From contig DF237034.1 of the NCBI GenBank assembly GCA_000708835.1, positions 160,722-224,721 of the forward strand: a stretch of 64,000 bases of DNA. Direction: 5' to 3'. Shown one piece after another: positions 1-28,682 of the stretch; positions within the stretch are counted from its first letter, which is position 1, and every line of letters begins with the position of its first letter. The position numbers and the translations under genes were made by a program. Source of the stretch: Klebsormidium nitens. Lineage: Eukaryota > Streptophyta > Klebsormidiophyceae > Klebsormidiales > Klebsormidiaceae. The notes below the pieces were generated by a model. It saw only the letters and a program-made list of their open reading frames with translations. It searched no databases and had not been told where the DNA came from.

Positions 1-2779
1 TGTGAGCCACCACAGCCAGAAGGGGAGCGAGGTGAATAAGGGCGAGGGCGAGCCAGCCAGTCTCAGAGCGGAGCCGCAGGCAACGGCTGCAGCAGAGGGC
101 AAGGCGGAGAAGCCCCAGTGGTGGGGGCAGCGAGCACAGGGTAGTGTCGTGAATGCTTTCAAGAATCTAGGTGATGCACTTGGGGGGGTGCGGGAAGGGG
201 TGGCTGAGGGGGGTGGGGAAGAGGTGGCGGCACCGGAGCAGCTGACGACGCTGGGAGGGTGGTGGACGCACCCCGCCCGGCCATATGTGGTGTGGACGTT
301 TCTTACGCTGCTGGGGCTCAGCCTGGTGAGGATCCTCCCCTGCGAAATTGAGTGCCAAAGTTCGTTGCCAACATCGGTGTGAGCCTAGTGGCTGAGCATG
401 CCAGCTGGCGGTAGACAAGGCTGGCTAAGTTTCCTTTTGTCCCACAAGCCTTCGTTAAGCACATCATTTGTGTTCGTCAGTCGAACGGGCACATACTGAC
501 CTAGTGTACCATGGTTGCTAAACTCGTCTCCTGCCTTGTCCAGGCCTGGTCCCTGGTCCGCCCGTCTGCACCTTACCCTGGCGTCCCCGTCACTGGCGAG
601 GCGGCAGTCCTGCTGCAGTCGCAGCTGAAGCGGCTGGAGGACACGGTGGGCAAGACAGTAGGGGGGCTCCAGGCGCAGGTGGACGTGCTGACGCGGCGGG
701 ACGAGGAGGCGGGCAAGAAAGCAAAGGGCATGGAGAGCAGGCTGGAGGGGCAGCTCAAGAAGCTGGGCAGTGACATGGCCGACGTGCGGACCAAGGTGCG
801 GCTCGGCTGTGGTGCGCAAATGGGCTCAGCACAACCAGTAGTAGTGGTGGCGCAATGGGTCAACTCGCAAATGGTTGTCGCTCAACAAGCTTTGACGCCA
901 GCTGTCAGTGTGTATGGGCTGTGCTATCACGCTTGGTCCACTCACTCTGCTTTCGATTGAGTTGGGCAGGGGTGAATAAATGAGAGATACATTGAAAAGT
1001 CTCGTCCTGCCATTCGCGTTTCGAAATGACCCGACTTACAAAGAAATTTGCGCAAACAGACCTTGCTGTCAAGTTCGTTCTCTAATCCGACCCTTGGTTG
1101 GCGCAAGACCTTATCACAGTCCGCCCTCTAAGACGGCCCCCTTCTCATGTTGCCAGGTGTCAGGTGCGGAGGCGGTGCTGGCGAAGCTGTCGGTGGAGGG
1201 GGCGGTGGTGAGCCGGCAGGAGGTCCTGGCACTGGCCAAGTCCGTGGTCGATCAGCGCGCAGGGGCGGGCAAGGGCGGGGTGCTGGACTTGGAAGATGTC
1301 AGGGCAGCCGCGCGCAGAGTGGTGAGGCGGGGGAAGGAAAATAAACAACCTTCTTTTGCATGAGTGCCCACTCAGCTGGTGACGTGCTCAAGCTCTTCTT
1401 AGAGGTCGACACCATGACGTCTGGAATGGTTGAAAGTCAGAATCCGGGTCTGTAAATGACAGTCGAGACAGGTTTTTATCGGCGTGGCTCAAAATTAGGA
1501 TCTGGGTTGCAGTTGGAGAGTCCTCTAAGAGTTCCTGGCATCTTGTCCCCTTCGCCCAGTAGACTTCCTTCGACTCAAAATCTCATCTTCTTGGAAAACA
1601 TAGACGCACTCTCCATGCGTGACTCCTTACGAGACACTTTCCGATACTCGTTGCCTGGCTTTAGACCAGTACTTCTTGGCCCCCGCTCGAGTACTTCTCT
1701 TCATGAGACGACCTTTCCTGTCCCCCTCACACTCACCCCCCCACCTCCCCCCCGCAGGTCCTGGACGAGCTGGAGCGGCACAGTGCGGACCGTCTGGGCC
1801 GGCCCGACCACGCAGTGTACTCGAGTGGGGGCCGCGTGCTGGCGCACAGCGCGGCGTGGCACACCCCCGGCTTCGGGGGCCTGCTGAGTCAGCTGAAGCT
1901 GGGCCTGCACCCGCAGGCGCAGCGCGTGGTGCAGCCCAGCCACGGGGAGCCGGGGCACTGCCTGCCGCTCAAGGTGCTCGACGGCAGCTACGGCCACGTG
2001 GACGTCGCGCTGCGGACCAGCGTCGTCCCGGAGGCAATCACGCTGGAACACGTGTCCAAGGTGAGGGGCGGCGGGGAGACCTTGCCCGTGAAGAGCGTGT
2101 TGATTTCAAGCAGGCTGCAAGGGGCCTTCGTAAAACAATTGGGGACGAAACAGAAGTCGAGTGCCTTGGGCCTGTCGATGGTGTCGGCTTCAGGCAGTTG
2201 TTCAAAGATTGTTGTCGTGTTCTTGGGTCTGGTTAATGCCCGTACGAAGCTGCTCGTAAAGTATCTGTCGTTGAGGGCATTCACCTGGAGAGGAGATTCA
2301 ACCATTGTCGACTATGAAGGGCCATCTTCAATCCAGTATGCGAAAGCCACGGCAAGCAGAGGCCACCACCACCGCCTCCAATTCGCCGAACTCGAAAGAC
2401 TCTGGAAGAGAGCCCCCACCTGGCCATGTCTGTTGGATTGACCGCGATTGGACTGTCGGTAGCTGCCACCTGGGACAAAGCAATATCTTGATCCTTTCCA
2501 CAGACCACAGCGTTCGACCTGTCTACCGCCCCCAAGGCGTTCCGCATCTCGGGCTGGCACAACGAGCCGGCCAAGGCGGCCGAGCCTGAGGTTCTCGGAA
2601 CTTTCGAGTACGACACCAGCGCAGACTACGCGGCGCAAATGTTCACCGTCAAGCCGGGGCCGTCTGCCGGCATGGCCGGATACAACGTGGTGCGGCTGGA
2701 GGTGCTGTCCAACTACGGCAGCGAGGACTTCACGTGCATATACAGGTTGCGGGTGCACGGTATCCCCCTCCGTGCCTAG
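1..2779 (+). CDS. SUN: SUN-domain nuclear envelope protein, 5' end cut by window
   Basis: SUN proteins sit in the inner nuclear membrane and bind KASH partners to form the LINC bridge between nucleoskeleton and cytoskeleton. Exons read: up to 325, 544-795, 1157-1321, 1758-2060, 2504-2779, all phase 0 with GT-AG borders. The visible product (about 439 residues) has an acidic/Gly-rich N-terminal part, one membrane segment at about residues 94-112 (YVVWTFLTLLGLSL), a coiled coil at about 128-192 (LKRLEDTVGKTVGGLQAQVD), and a C-terminal SUN domain from about 248 onward, ending in the family signature VVRLEVLSNYG...CIYRLRVHG. The frame is open to base 2 and the first codon visible is GTG, so the true start lies upstream or in an earlier exon. 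Length and order match plant SUN1/SUN2. Which paralogue it is cannot be told. Confidence 0.9.
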
Positions 2780-4255
2780 CAGCGGGGCAGAGACAGCGGC
2801 ACAAGGCGTTTCCAGATGATGCGAGCGGTTTATGAGGACTGAGCGGCTTGTTGTTTGGCTCTATCGAATCTTAAAAAGGCAATTCTTAGAATATTGCAAC
2901 CCCTCATCAGGGGCAATAATGCCAGATGGAGGTATCAGAGTACGGGATCCGTGATGATAACCACTTAACATGAGCAGTTCAAGACTCCTGGTGGCCAGGT
3001 TCCTGGACCACCCGGGAGGAGAATGTGGAAGAACCATTTTCACACAGTGAACGGTTTGATGGACTCCACATGTAATTCTCCCCTTGCTCCATGCATGATG
3101 CAAGGTTAGATTTGATTCATTGCATTTGCTACCCAGTACGCTATTGATAGGCATGGTTCCTTGGTTCCATGAACGACGTCAGATCTAGGTTAAGTTGCTA
3201 CCCGGTATACGCCAATTGACATGCATGGGTCCAGGTGCACATTATAGCCGCCCATGTCCTCTATACATCATGGGTGAAGTTGCACTAAGTCATATACTCT
3301 ATTGTATACTAATCTATTACCATGGCAGATGCTGGATCGCGAAAGCATGATCGACGTATTATCATGCCAGGCTGGCATGCATCAGCTATATAGTTACCGA
3401 GCAGCACATTTACAGAGGTCGCAATCACAGCTGCCTAGATCAACTAGTGAGGCCTGCTATTTTTATAGAAAGTGTTGTGACTTGATACCGTTGCAGTCGT
3501 GTTCATCTTTGCGCCACAGGTCTTCTGTTTGCACTGTCTTTCAATCAGGTTCAGACTTCAACCACACACTATCAGACATCGATAGATATATGACCATATA
3601 AAAGTTTGTCATGCTGTCGAACTTGGCTTAGTTGATCAAGTTCCACGGCTATCATTGCACGATCGGCCACCTCTGCATGAGGTCTATGTGACCTGTAGGC
3701 GGCCCACATTTGCTGTCTAGGTTCGAGTATGTTCACTGTGAAACCATTAGCATACCTTCTAAGCAGGCACTTTTGCACGGGGAAACATGTTTTTCATGTG
3801 CATTGAACAAGGAACAGGGGTGTTGTATATAGCTTTCAGATTTTCTCAACATTGGCCTTTGCATTCCCTTGACCTTCTCTATCAGTGGCAAACCAAAGCT
3901 GTTGATGCAGCAGTCAAGCTGACACAACCGTCTGGTACATGAACAAGGATTCGGCCAACAATCTGGTTTGGCTGCATACCTTATGTAACACTGCCTATGT
4001 GTGAAGACATGCTTGGCGCGCACAAAAACAGAGGCATATTTAGCTAGCCGATCAAAGAGGACAATTGAGAGTAGCACTATGACAATCAGTTGCTTGTGTA
4101 TCATCCGAAAAAACTCCAAAGTTTTTGAGACAAGAGTTTGTCAATGTAGCCCAATATACATAACCTAGCTGCCAAGACGTATGAACAAACAGCTGGGTCA
4201 AATTGCTCGCCGTGTATTTAAGTCACGGACTGCCACATAGCCTTCGACAATGTGG
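2780..4255. other. Intergenic stretch, nothing recognised
   Basis: The first part should contain the 3' UTR of the SUN gene. Base composition is more AT-rich than the exons. Short open frames on both strands have no recognisable domain and no splice-supported continuation. Confidence 0.6.
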
Positions 4256-4402
4256 CTATAGCTTAGCTTGTGCAGCCTTTTGGGCTACAATGATGGGAAT
4301 GTCAGCATACTGAAACAAGAAATATCCGTACGCTCCTCCGCAGCCGAGGAGGGTCACCGCCAAAAGTAACCACCACGCTGGCGACCTCACCAAGCGTGCC
4401 AT
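4256..4402 (-). CDS. Possible 48-residue single-pass membrane protein
   Basis: I do not recognise this gene. An ATG at 4402 opens a 48-residue frame with a basic N-terminus (MARLVRSP), a strong hydrophobic segment (WWLLLAVTLLGCGGAYGYFL, about residues 10-29) and a short tail ending AQKAAQAKL. That arrangement is typical of small subunits of organellar membrane complexes or tail-anchored peptides. The frame stays open upstream to about 4900, but that extension is low-complexity-like and has no recognisable domain, so the ATG at 4402 is the more natural start. No intron is needed. It could be a chance open frame. Confidence 0.35.
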   Translation of the reverse strand: MARLVRSPAWWLLLAVTLLGCGGAYGYFLFQYADIPIIVAQKAAQAKL

Positions 4403-5583
4403 CCCCGCCGTTCCAGGCACTTGATTCCATGATGGTGGACTACGTTCCGCTTCTGCCGATGCTGGGCCTCCTCTTCTCTCCTCTTTGTTCGGACCTTGCT
4501 CATCCTGCTCTGCTGATTGACAAACGAGTGCCCTTCTTTTCCGAGAGACAGCTACAGGGGGTGAATTCGTCCAGAGTAGCCGTGAGTAATCTGCGTGGAC
4601 CACCATCGTCGGACCACTTGATGATACACTCAGAAAACCCACATCAGTGCACTCTCTCTTCTGCAAATGCCGCCAATCCGTTCCAACCGTCCTACTCTTC
4701 TGTGCGGGAGTAAGCTTGACGCTGCATTGCGCTCTCTGAGATCGAATCTGCCGGCCTGCTGTGGGCAATTGCTTGAGAGGCAAGGAAACCCAACTCGGAG
4801 ACGATACAGCGCACTGGCAACCGCAGCCACCGGGGACCGCCATCTGCAATATCTGCACAGCAACTGTCAATTGGCTTCTGTTGACATCAGAGGGGTGCAC
4901 TCAGGAGCCCAATTGCACACGAATGCGAGCGCCCAATGGCAACAGCTGCCAGAATGACCCAGCAATGGCAGCATTGTTTGATTGTGAAACGCCATGTGCT
5001 GGGCAAGGGCTCCCCTGAAACTGAGGAGCACGCAATCTCGGCTGCTGACCTGGAATTAATTTGGATTTTGTACGCGCACTTTTGCCACGTGGCAGTCCGC
5101 AAACCATGGGAGGCGTCAGAAAAGTGCCACGCCGGGCTGGCTCGCAAAAAGGCCACGTCGTTGCCCGCAACTGCCTGGCCCAGGCAGCCTCCTTGACAAG
5201 TTGCTAGCTTGAGCTCCAGCGCCTTCCCGCATGGAGCAGGGTGGTCCAAGTCACAGTGAGTCTGGAAGGGGCGCTTTCCAGCGGCGTAGGAGCAGCTGGT
5301 CGACAGGGCATCGGTGCAGAAGCTGATTGAGGTGCTTTTGCAGCTTTTGGTGAGCTGTTCTTTCATAGGGGCTGAGGTTTGGCAGGCTGTGTTGAGGATA
5401 GCCGGTCGAAATTGGTGGGAAGATTCTTGGCGGCTTCGTTCACAGATCTCAAGCAGCGGCGCTGTCAGCAGGTTTTAGCGAAGTCAATCGATCAGTTACA
5501 CGTTCATTTTAGCTGACAGGCGTAGGGATTAATCTTTGTCCGGGTGAAACATTCATAGAAAGGGGGTTGAGGTTGCCGCAAAG
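4403..5583. other. Intergenic / probable 5' leader of the ABCC gene
   Basis: No recognised gene. A 159-codon open frame on the minus strand (4887-5366) has an ATG but Cys/His-rich composition and no family resemblance. The last few hundred bases probably hold the promoter and 5' UTR of the ABC transporter starting at 5584. Confidence 0.5.
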
Positions 5584-17700
<12,117 letters not shown>

Positions 17701-18985
17701 GAGGCTCCTGTACTGCCTTCAGTACATGTGAATTCTCATGACCTTTGTGAAAGATACTGCACCCCAAAATGGGGGTTGCAGTCTGCTGAAGGTAGTAAGC
17801 GGGTTGTAAATAGTTGACAAGAGTAGGCATGATTGACGAGATACATCTTATCCCCGATTCATTGACATCAGGTAATTACTTGATACGTTGCTCGCTTGAT
17901 ATCAAATCATCAACGTGTTGCTGTCTCTGAAGCCGTTAGTGTACTTGCTGTAGTTACCAAGAAGTTAAGCCGTTTGGGCTCGACAATTGATGCATCGATC
18001 GATGTTTGCCAACAGCCAGCTTTGGAATCTATTTCCGTTTGCAAATTTTGCATATAGTAGAGTTGCATCAATCTAGATCGAGCCTGTCATTTGGCACGTG
18101 TAGATTTGTAGCCAACATGTGGCACATGAAGTCGATTGATCTAAACCTGGTTGGACGTACTGCTGCACGCGAATGACTTCCATCGCATGCACACTCAATC
18201 AAGGTCTAAGTTGGTCTTGAAGCTTTAGTGCCCTAGCTGAACGCAGGCAAGAATGATAACGTGTGCAGTGGGGGAATCACGCAATGCATTCAATGGGCAA
18301 CATTGTATGTATACCCTGATCGCATGCATGGTCTCTGATCGACGCCGCACTGACATGAAAAGATGCAGACGCGGGCGTGATCAAACTAGCTTTTGGTTCT
18401 TGCAATGACAATCATTGAAAAGTTCCTGAGTTTAATTGCCGAACTCTGCATGGGTGGCAGGGCCCCAGGCCCAATGCAGACGGCCGACCATTGAGGAAGA
18501 GCCTGCTGCAATTTCAATCTAGTGAGAGGAGCTGTGACTGAGAAAGTGACGTCCTAACTCATTAAACGGGCCGCCACATCCTGCATCTACTGCCACCACA
18601 GGTTTCAACGCGAGAAGTGACTATCTTTGGAGAATTGGTCATGCAAAACTCGCAATTAAGTCGAAATTGGAGCAGTGGATAGATAGTAAAACATAGGTGG
18701 GTTTTGCAGCATGCATCTTGACGTTGCGATCTTGTCATCAAATTGCGGTAGCCCCACATGATACACTGAAACACTCAACGGACTTATTCCGTCCAAGATC
18801 AGTTCGAAGTGCAAAGGATTTATAGTCAATGATAGCTTCATACTGATCCAGGGCCCTAGTGAGGCTGATCTTACATCTTGAGGTTTTCATCTCGATTCTA
18901 TGATGGCACATGTTGCATTTGCGGAGATTCATCCGCTCACTGATTCTAGCTGTCAGTCGTTGGCAACCGTCTAGAACATCCTCAA
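17701..18985. other. Intergenic, convergent ABCC and DUF7733 gene ends
   Basis: AT-rich spacer that should hold both 3' UTRs. It contains short palindromic words built on GCATGC and ATCGAT (for example CATCGATCGATG near 17994). No open frame with a recognisable product and no RNA gene was seen. Confidence 0.6.
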
Positions 18986-19705
18986 TCAGTTTCTATTTTG
19001 AGAGTTGAAGCCTTCAGATTTTTGGAGTTTTGAATCTAGTGATTCTTTCCAAGCAACTTCCTGCTTGTAATAGACTCGGAACTGCTTTGGCAGATAGACA
19101 GGCAAAAGGAATCCCAATAGATTGTAAGTCCAAAACGCCAGGTTGCTAAGGGCTAGTAGAGCGTTGATCACTTGCCATGGCAACGCCCAAGCTGATCGCA
19201 CCTCTTGTCCGGTAGCTCTTCTGACCCAATGCAATAAAGTGACAAGCCGCTTCGTATTGTAGCTTGCAGGGATGAGGACTTTGACAGGAGCGGAAACTGC
19301 AGGGTCTACTGAAAACCCCTCTGTAACAATCTGGGCTATCAAGAGGAAGCAATGTGGAACAGCAGACACGACAGCGTCGCTATCACCCAAGATGAAAGAC
19401 AGGAGAATGAAGACGGATGGGACTAGAAGACCTATGAATGCCCCAAAAGTGACGTAGTACTTAAAAACCGTGTTTCCTTTGAATGGATTCTCTGGTGGTT
19501 GCTCAGATACTGGAGGGAATATGATTGCTGCAAAAAATATTATGTACAGGGTGCTAGCAAACGGGTAGAGCATGTCCGTCCAGCTCACAGCACCTGTCAT
19601 TGCAAGAACGATCATCAGGCAGATCATGTTGACCTGAAAGATGGACAGTCTGTTCCACTGCCGCTGAATGTAAGAAGCCCCAATGGGCTGACTTCTTGCT
19701 GCCAT
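18986..19705 (-). CDS. DUF7733-like multipass membrane protein of plants
   Basis: Uncharacterised plant membrane protein family; the biochemical role is unknown to me. The chosen ATG at 19705 gives 239 residues in a single exon. The frame continues upstream to 19843 but there only reaches a GTG, so the start is uncertain and an upstream exon is possible. Features: hydrophobic segments at NMICLMIVLAMTGAV, LYPFASTLYIIFFAAIIFP, KYYVTFGAFIGLLVPSVFIL and the C-terminal LALSNLAFWTYNLLGFLLPV, followed by the family-like end PKQFRVYYKQE. The block VPHCFLLIAQIVTEGF and VKVLIPASYNTKRLVTLLHW match what I recall of the conserved core of this family. It lies head-to-head with hexokinase about 0.7 kb away. 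It is intronless, unlike nearly all its neighbours. Confidence 0.75.
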   Translation of the reverse strand: MAARSQPIGASYIQRQWNRLSIFQVNMICLMIVLAMTGAVSWTDMLYPFASTLYIIFFAAIIFPPVSEQPPENPFKGNTVFKYYVTFGAFIGLLVPSVFILLSFILGDSDAVVSAVPHCFLLIAQIVTEGFSVDPAVSAPVKVLIPASYNTKRLVTLLHWVRRATGQEVRSAWALPWQVINALLALSNLAFWTYNLLGFLLPVYLPKQFRVYYKQEVAWKESLDSKLQKSEGFNSQNRN

Positions 19706-20382
19706 GCCAGATGCTCCTTCAAAATCAACTTCAAGCTCAAGACTGAAGTTCTGAAGAAGTGAGCATTCCAGTTCAATCTGAACAGTATCAAAGACTTTAA
19801 AGTACCGTAATACGGTACCGGCTGCGCATTGCGCAATGCCCACTCAGACCGCCTGGGCCTGCCGCCTGTTCAGTGTTGACCATTATCCATGCATGCTAGC
19901 GGGCTGTACCTATTGCTGGTGATGACCTCAGTTGAGCTGACTCAGTTGCCACATGGCATTGCTGAGAGCGGATTTCAATGCACGTGGCACTTACGTCGCA
20001 TGTGATTGGTTTTCTTGAAAGTAATCATCTGCGTGTGATGTCACAGTTAAATGTGAGCGTGCGAACGCGGTGCACATATTCCCAAATTTGGTTTGGGGTC
20101 TGTCCGAAACGCTGAGCACTAGCTGCACTGCATGAGCAGCATGCTCTTCTTATCTCGTCCAAAGTTCAGGGCGACATCTCGGCAGAGACGCCACACGTAG
20201 TCTTAGAGGTCCTCCCAGGTGGATCCATCGCTCCGAGGAACGGTTGTGGGGCTGCACCTACTGCCCGCAACATAGCTGCTGATGACAGCAGCTGGAACTT
20301 GAAAGGCTGGAGAAGCCAATTCGCATTCTTCCACCTTGAAATTCTGCATACAGCAGGGAGTGGTGTTGCCTGATCTGCAAAC
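19706..20382. promoter_or_regulatory. Intergenic between divergent DUF7733 and hexokinase genes
   Basis: About 0.7 kb between two start codons pointing outward, so it should hold both promoters and 5' UTRs. A 17-nt near-perfect inverted repeat (GTACCGTA-A-TACGGTAC, 19802-19818) lies close to the DUF7733 side. No TATA element is called with confidence. Confidence 0.45.
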
Positions 20383-24670
<4,288 letters not shown>

Positions 24671-25730
24671 GTTCTAGGAAGGGGTCCAAATGTTTTTGCT
24701 AGGATTAGGCATCAGTAACGAGGGGCGGTGTGATTCGCAGGTTACTCGACACCTAGAGAAAGGTAAGCACACAGGGGTGACGTTTCTTCCCCAGGTTGAG
24801 GTAGCGACCAGCGAGTTGTCCGACAAGTACCGACCGGCCCACTCCGCGTAGGTTTGTTGCTGCAAAATAACGTCAATCAATAAGATCTTTACACATGCAG
24901 GAGAAGGTGAAGGCAAGGACTTCAATCCTTTTGGCTGCCAGTTGTCGAAAGATAGTAGGTTTTGTTCATGTCGCATTAGTCAATCATGTGTCTGGCCGTG
25001 CAGATCAAGGTGTTCAAACCAGTAATTCTCGACTCGAACAACCAGATTACGCATGCCATCTTGTTCAAACAGAGGCACAAAGCTATAGATCGCCGATGCA
25101 CCCATTGATCCAAATACAAAGATTTTTGAATGCCCTACCACCTATAATTAGGCAGAATCGCTAGCCTGCTGCACACAATTGTATGCTTATTACGGTTAAC
25201 CGTTGAGAGAACCTGAAGTTGCCCCCGTGATTGAAAGCTGGTCATTTACGGTCGGTATACCTAGTGAATGTGGACCTGCATGACTCAGCCTAGCCTGCAC
25301 GGACCGGCACGTCTAACTAGGGGTGGGTACTCCCGATCCACGTGGCCGCGGCGGCAACTCTGAGTCATCATTGAATGGAGAATGTTTCGCGCCAGATATT
25401 GCGTGCAAGACCGTCCGAAGTCACACAACTAAGACTTTGGAGGGCCATACTATGAGCAATATTAAAAGTTACAATTCAAGTTCTGCTCGAACTTCGAAGA
25501 TCTGCAGCTAGGGCGCCACCCTGGACCGTCTTCGCGTGGCGACGGTAGATTTCAACTTGCCTCAGGCTCAAGAGTCCAGGTTGCTCAGAGTCAAGGGCGC
25601 CAAAGCCTAAGGGGTCCAGAGGGAAGACCCAAGAGCGAGCTCGAGGAGCGTCAGTCCCTTCGCCACACTTACCTCTTGCTCAGATCAAGCAGAGGAAGTT
25701 ACGATTGATCGCAGCCACTTGGGTGAAACG
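24671..25730. other. Intergenic, hexokinase 3' end to GrpE 5' end
   Basis: No gene recognised. Short frames on both strands are unsupported. The last 150 bases before 25731 are more GC-rich and probably hold the GrpE 5' UTR. Confidence 0.55.
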
Positions 25731-28682
25731 ATGCATCGTGGCAGTGGTGTGCTCAGAGGCGCCTGGCAGAAGCGGCATGGCCTTGAAAGAGTGATTGAAC
25801 AGCATGCGGCCACTTTTCGAACTCGGGCTTTGGCGGCCACGGAGTCCGTGGCAAGGAATGGATCATACCCAACCACTTCAGCGCAGGTGACGTGCTTCTA
25901 AGTTTGCACCTCTTTGTCTTGAGTTGGTGCTTTTCAATATGGTGGTAGTAAGTTGGTAAGGGTTTTGACTGTCTGGTCGTTTTCAGGGAAGTTGTTGACA
26001 ATGTTCCGGTGCTGATTTTAATGGATAGCATTGAGATCTATTGATGTGGTCAACCAAAGTGCTTCTCTTTCTCCCTTGATTAACTATTGCATCTGCAAAT
26101 CATTTAGATGTCTGAATTCCGTGCAACCTGAACTTACCCGAGCGCATGCATGCCCAGCATTGCCTTGCTTCGGCAAATCGGCCAAGTGATTGAACCACTG
26201 AGAATAGAATCGGCTCTTAAAGGCTGCCAGATCACAGATCATGCGTTGATCAGTTGCAATGAGCTGAATCTTCTCGGTGCTGTCTTTATGCAGGCTTACT
26301 GCGAGTCCCACCCGCTCCAAAATGTAGGCAGAGCAGGCTCTTTCAGTGCCCCCCAGTCTCTCTCCTCCTTCTCTTCGGCCTCCTGGGCCAGCCAGCCCTG
26401 CATGGCCCCGGCCGCCGATGCTCCGGGCAGCACTGCGGGTGAGTCGCAGACCGGCAATGGCGCCGAGGCCTCAACGTCAGGAAAGGCGGAAGCATCGGAA
26501 GCGCGGGCGAAGGCCGGGCCTGCTGAAGGGCGGGACGTGGATGCCAGCAAGGAGGAGCTGGTGCAGATGCTGGCGGAGCGCGAGGTGGTGCTGGACGAGC
26601 AGGGGGAGCAGATCAAGGAGCTGCAGGAGAAAGTGCTGCGCACGCTGGCGGAGATGGAGAACCTGCGGGAGAGGACGGCCAGGGAGGCCGACAACACGCG
26701 CAAGTTTGCCCTCCAGGTCAGGGAAACGGACAGCCTATCTGGGACCCCCTCACAGTCTGCTACTGTATCCTTTTCCATAAGAAAATTTTCTTAGCCATTG
26801 TGACATGATGAGGGGGAGCTTCGATGCCCCCGCCGCCGGTGAGCAGTCACCCAAAGTGGCGCCATGGTAAAATTGGGTGGTGGAAAAAGAGGTGTGTGCT
26901 CCTGTGGCAAGATATGCAGCATTGCGATGAGGCTGTTCAGATACCAATTACTTTCAAATGTGGAATGATAATGTTGAAAGCTACTTGGAATATGGATTCC
27001 AGCTCTCTTGCTTGTTGTTTCCAATTCATCAAAAGCTGTGTCCCCCTGATGAAGCTGACGGAGCCTTGTGCTTTAGATAAGGTTGTGTCAGGAAACAGCA
27101 TTGGAACCTAGACAACAGCATTGGGAGCTAGACAACAGCAGTCAGAGCAGGCACAATGCCGTTTGTCAGCTTTTTTTACTCGTCTAGCATATGAGTTCTT
27201 GGTGGTCAGCGAACAAACTCAACCGCTTAAAAAATTTCTGAAGCTGCTAACAAGATGACCGAAGAAGCTGCCACTGCCGTGTCCAGGGCTTCGCACGATC
27301 GCTGCTCGATGTGGCCGACAATCTGTCCCGGGCCACGGGAGCTGTCCCGGAGCAATTCCGGAAAACAAATGGGACTGGGGGCAGCGAGGCCGAAAAGGCT
27401 CTGCGGTCACTGCTGGTGGGGGTCAACATGACGGAGAACCAGCTGCAGCAGGTGAGGACGCAGCGGTGCATGGCTGGGGCCGAAAGAAAGCCCTTGATCA
27501 ATTCAAGGGTTTAGTTGAACGGTGGCACAAGCAATTCCGAGATGGCCGCTTGTGTGGTTCACGCGCAAGCCGACTCTTGTTGTCGTCTTCTCTCGTTTCG
27601 AGGTCAAATGCCCGTCCTTGCGTTGAGAACGTCTGGTGCGAGAAGTGGCATGTCTTCTTCCTTACAGTCATTGACACACCGGGTTCCCTCCTCTCGGTTT
27701 GCCTTTCGATGACCAGGTGTTCCAGTTCGGGCTGCCGAACTTCGAGGGGCCATCTTGCACGCATTTCCAGAGCAGCTAAATGCTGGCGTTGTTAGCTTTG
27801 CCGTTCAGGAGAACGACACGTCAATTTCCACGTCACTGAAGTGACAATCTGAGACGCGATCTTTCTCAAGAAGTCCTCCTCTGCATGGGACGGATCTCTC
27901 GTTCAACGTCTACATTTCCAAGGATCCTTGACGTTTGCTGTGAGATTCGAGGCAGGCCAGTAGAGCCCCGGCTTAGACAACTGTTTTGGTTCGCTTGGGC
28001 GGGTGGTCCTTTGTGCCCCTCTGGCCCTGCGATCAGGGGCGGTAAAAGCGGCCCGCACGATTCGTTTAAGAAACGGGTCGACCGCCCAAAGTTGTCCTTC
28101 AAAGCTGTAGGTACTCGCCTAGTCCTCGAGTGCTCACCCATTCCGGTTCGCGGTTCGCCCAGGTGTTCAAGCGGCACGGGCTGGAGCGGTCCGACCCGCT
28201 GGGGGCCCCCTTCGACCCCAACCACCACAACGCCGTCTTCGAGGTGGAGGACCCTAGCAAGCCGGCGGGGACCGTCGCGCACGTCATGAAGGTCAGCAGG
28301 AGGGGCACCCTCGCGTTGGACTAGCAGCATGCAAACTTTTGTTTTCTTACTCCGCCCGCATTGAAGCACCGCTTCGAAGGCAGAGCGGGGCCGGGGTCTC
28401 AGCACAACGTCAGCAATTGTGGAGGGGCGCAGGGATTGCGCAGGACATTGTCAAACCACGGCCTCATCCTCTGAATGTCATACCCGAGATTCAGGTCCTT
28501 CTTTTCCACACTTTCAAGCTGGCTGGTCAACTCCTGTGCGCCTGGCATATTTCGAAGGTTCCTGAATCCAAGGATTCGTTTGTCGTTCATCAGAGCGTTC
28601 GTCTGTGCAGGCGGGCTATAGCCTCAATGACCGAGTCATCCGTCCAGCCGATGTGGGCGTCGTGAAGGGGAAGGAAGAGTAA
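25731..28682 (+). CDS. MGE1: GrpE nucleotide-exchange factor, organellar (probably mitochondrial)
   Basis: GrpE releases ADP from organellar Hsp70 and so drives the import motor and folding cycle. Exons: 25731-25886, 26294-26716, 27287-27451, 28163-28291, 28611-28682, all phase 0, giving 314 residues. The ATG at 25731 opens an Arg/Ala/Ser-rich presequence without acids in its first part (MHRGSGVLRGAWQKRH), which suggests mitochondrial targeting. An Ala/Glu-rich linker follows. The long helix is seen as EELVQMLAEREVVLDEQGEQ through MENLRERTAREADNTRKFAL, then LLDVADNLSRA and the C-terminal beta domain VFKRHGLERSDPLG, FDPNHHNAVFEVED and the end GYSLNDRVIRPADVGVVKG, the standard GrpE terminus. 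A possible alternative last exon at 27717 is described separately. Plastid targeting is not excluded. Confidence 0.9.

Noticed and set aside
4887-5366. 159-codon minus-strand frame upstream of the ABCC gene
   Set aside because: No recognisable domain, odd Cys/His composition and no splice-supported partner exons.
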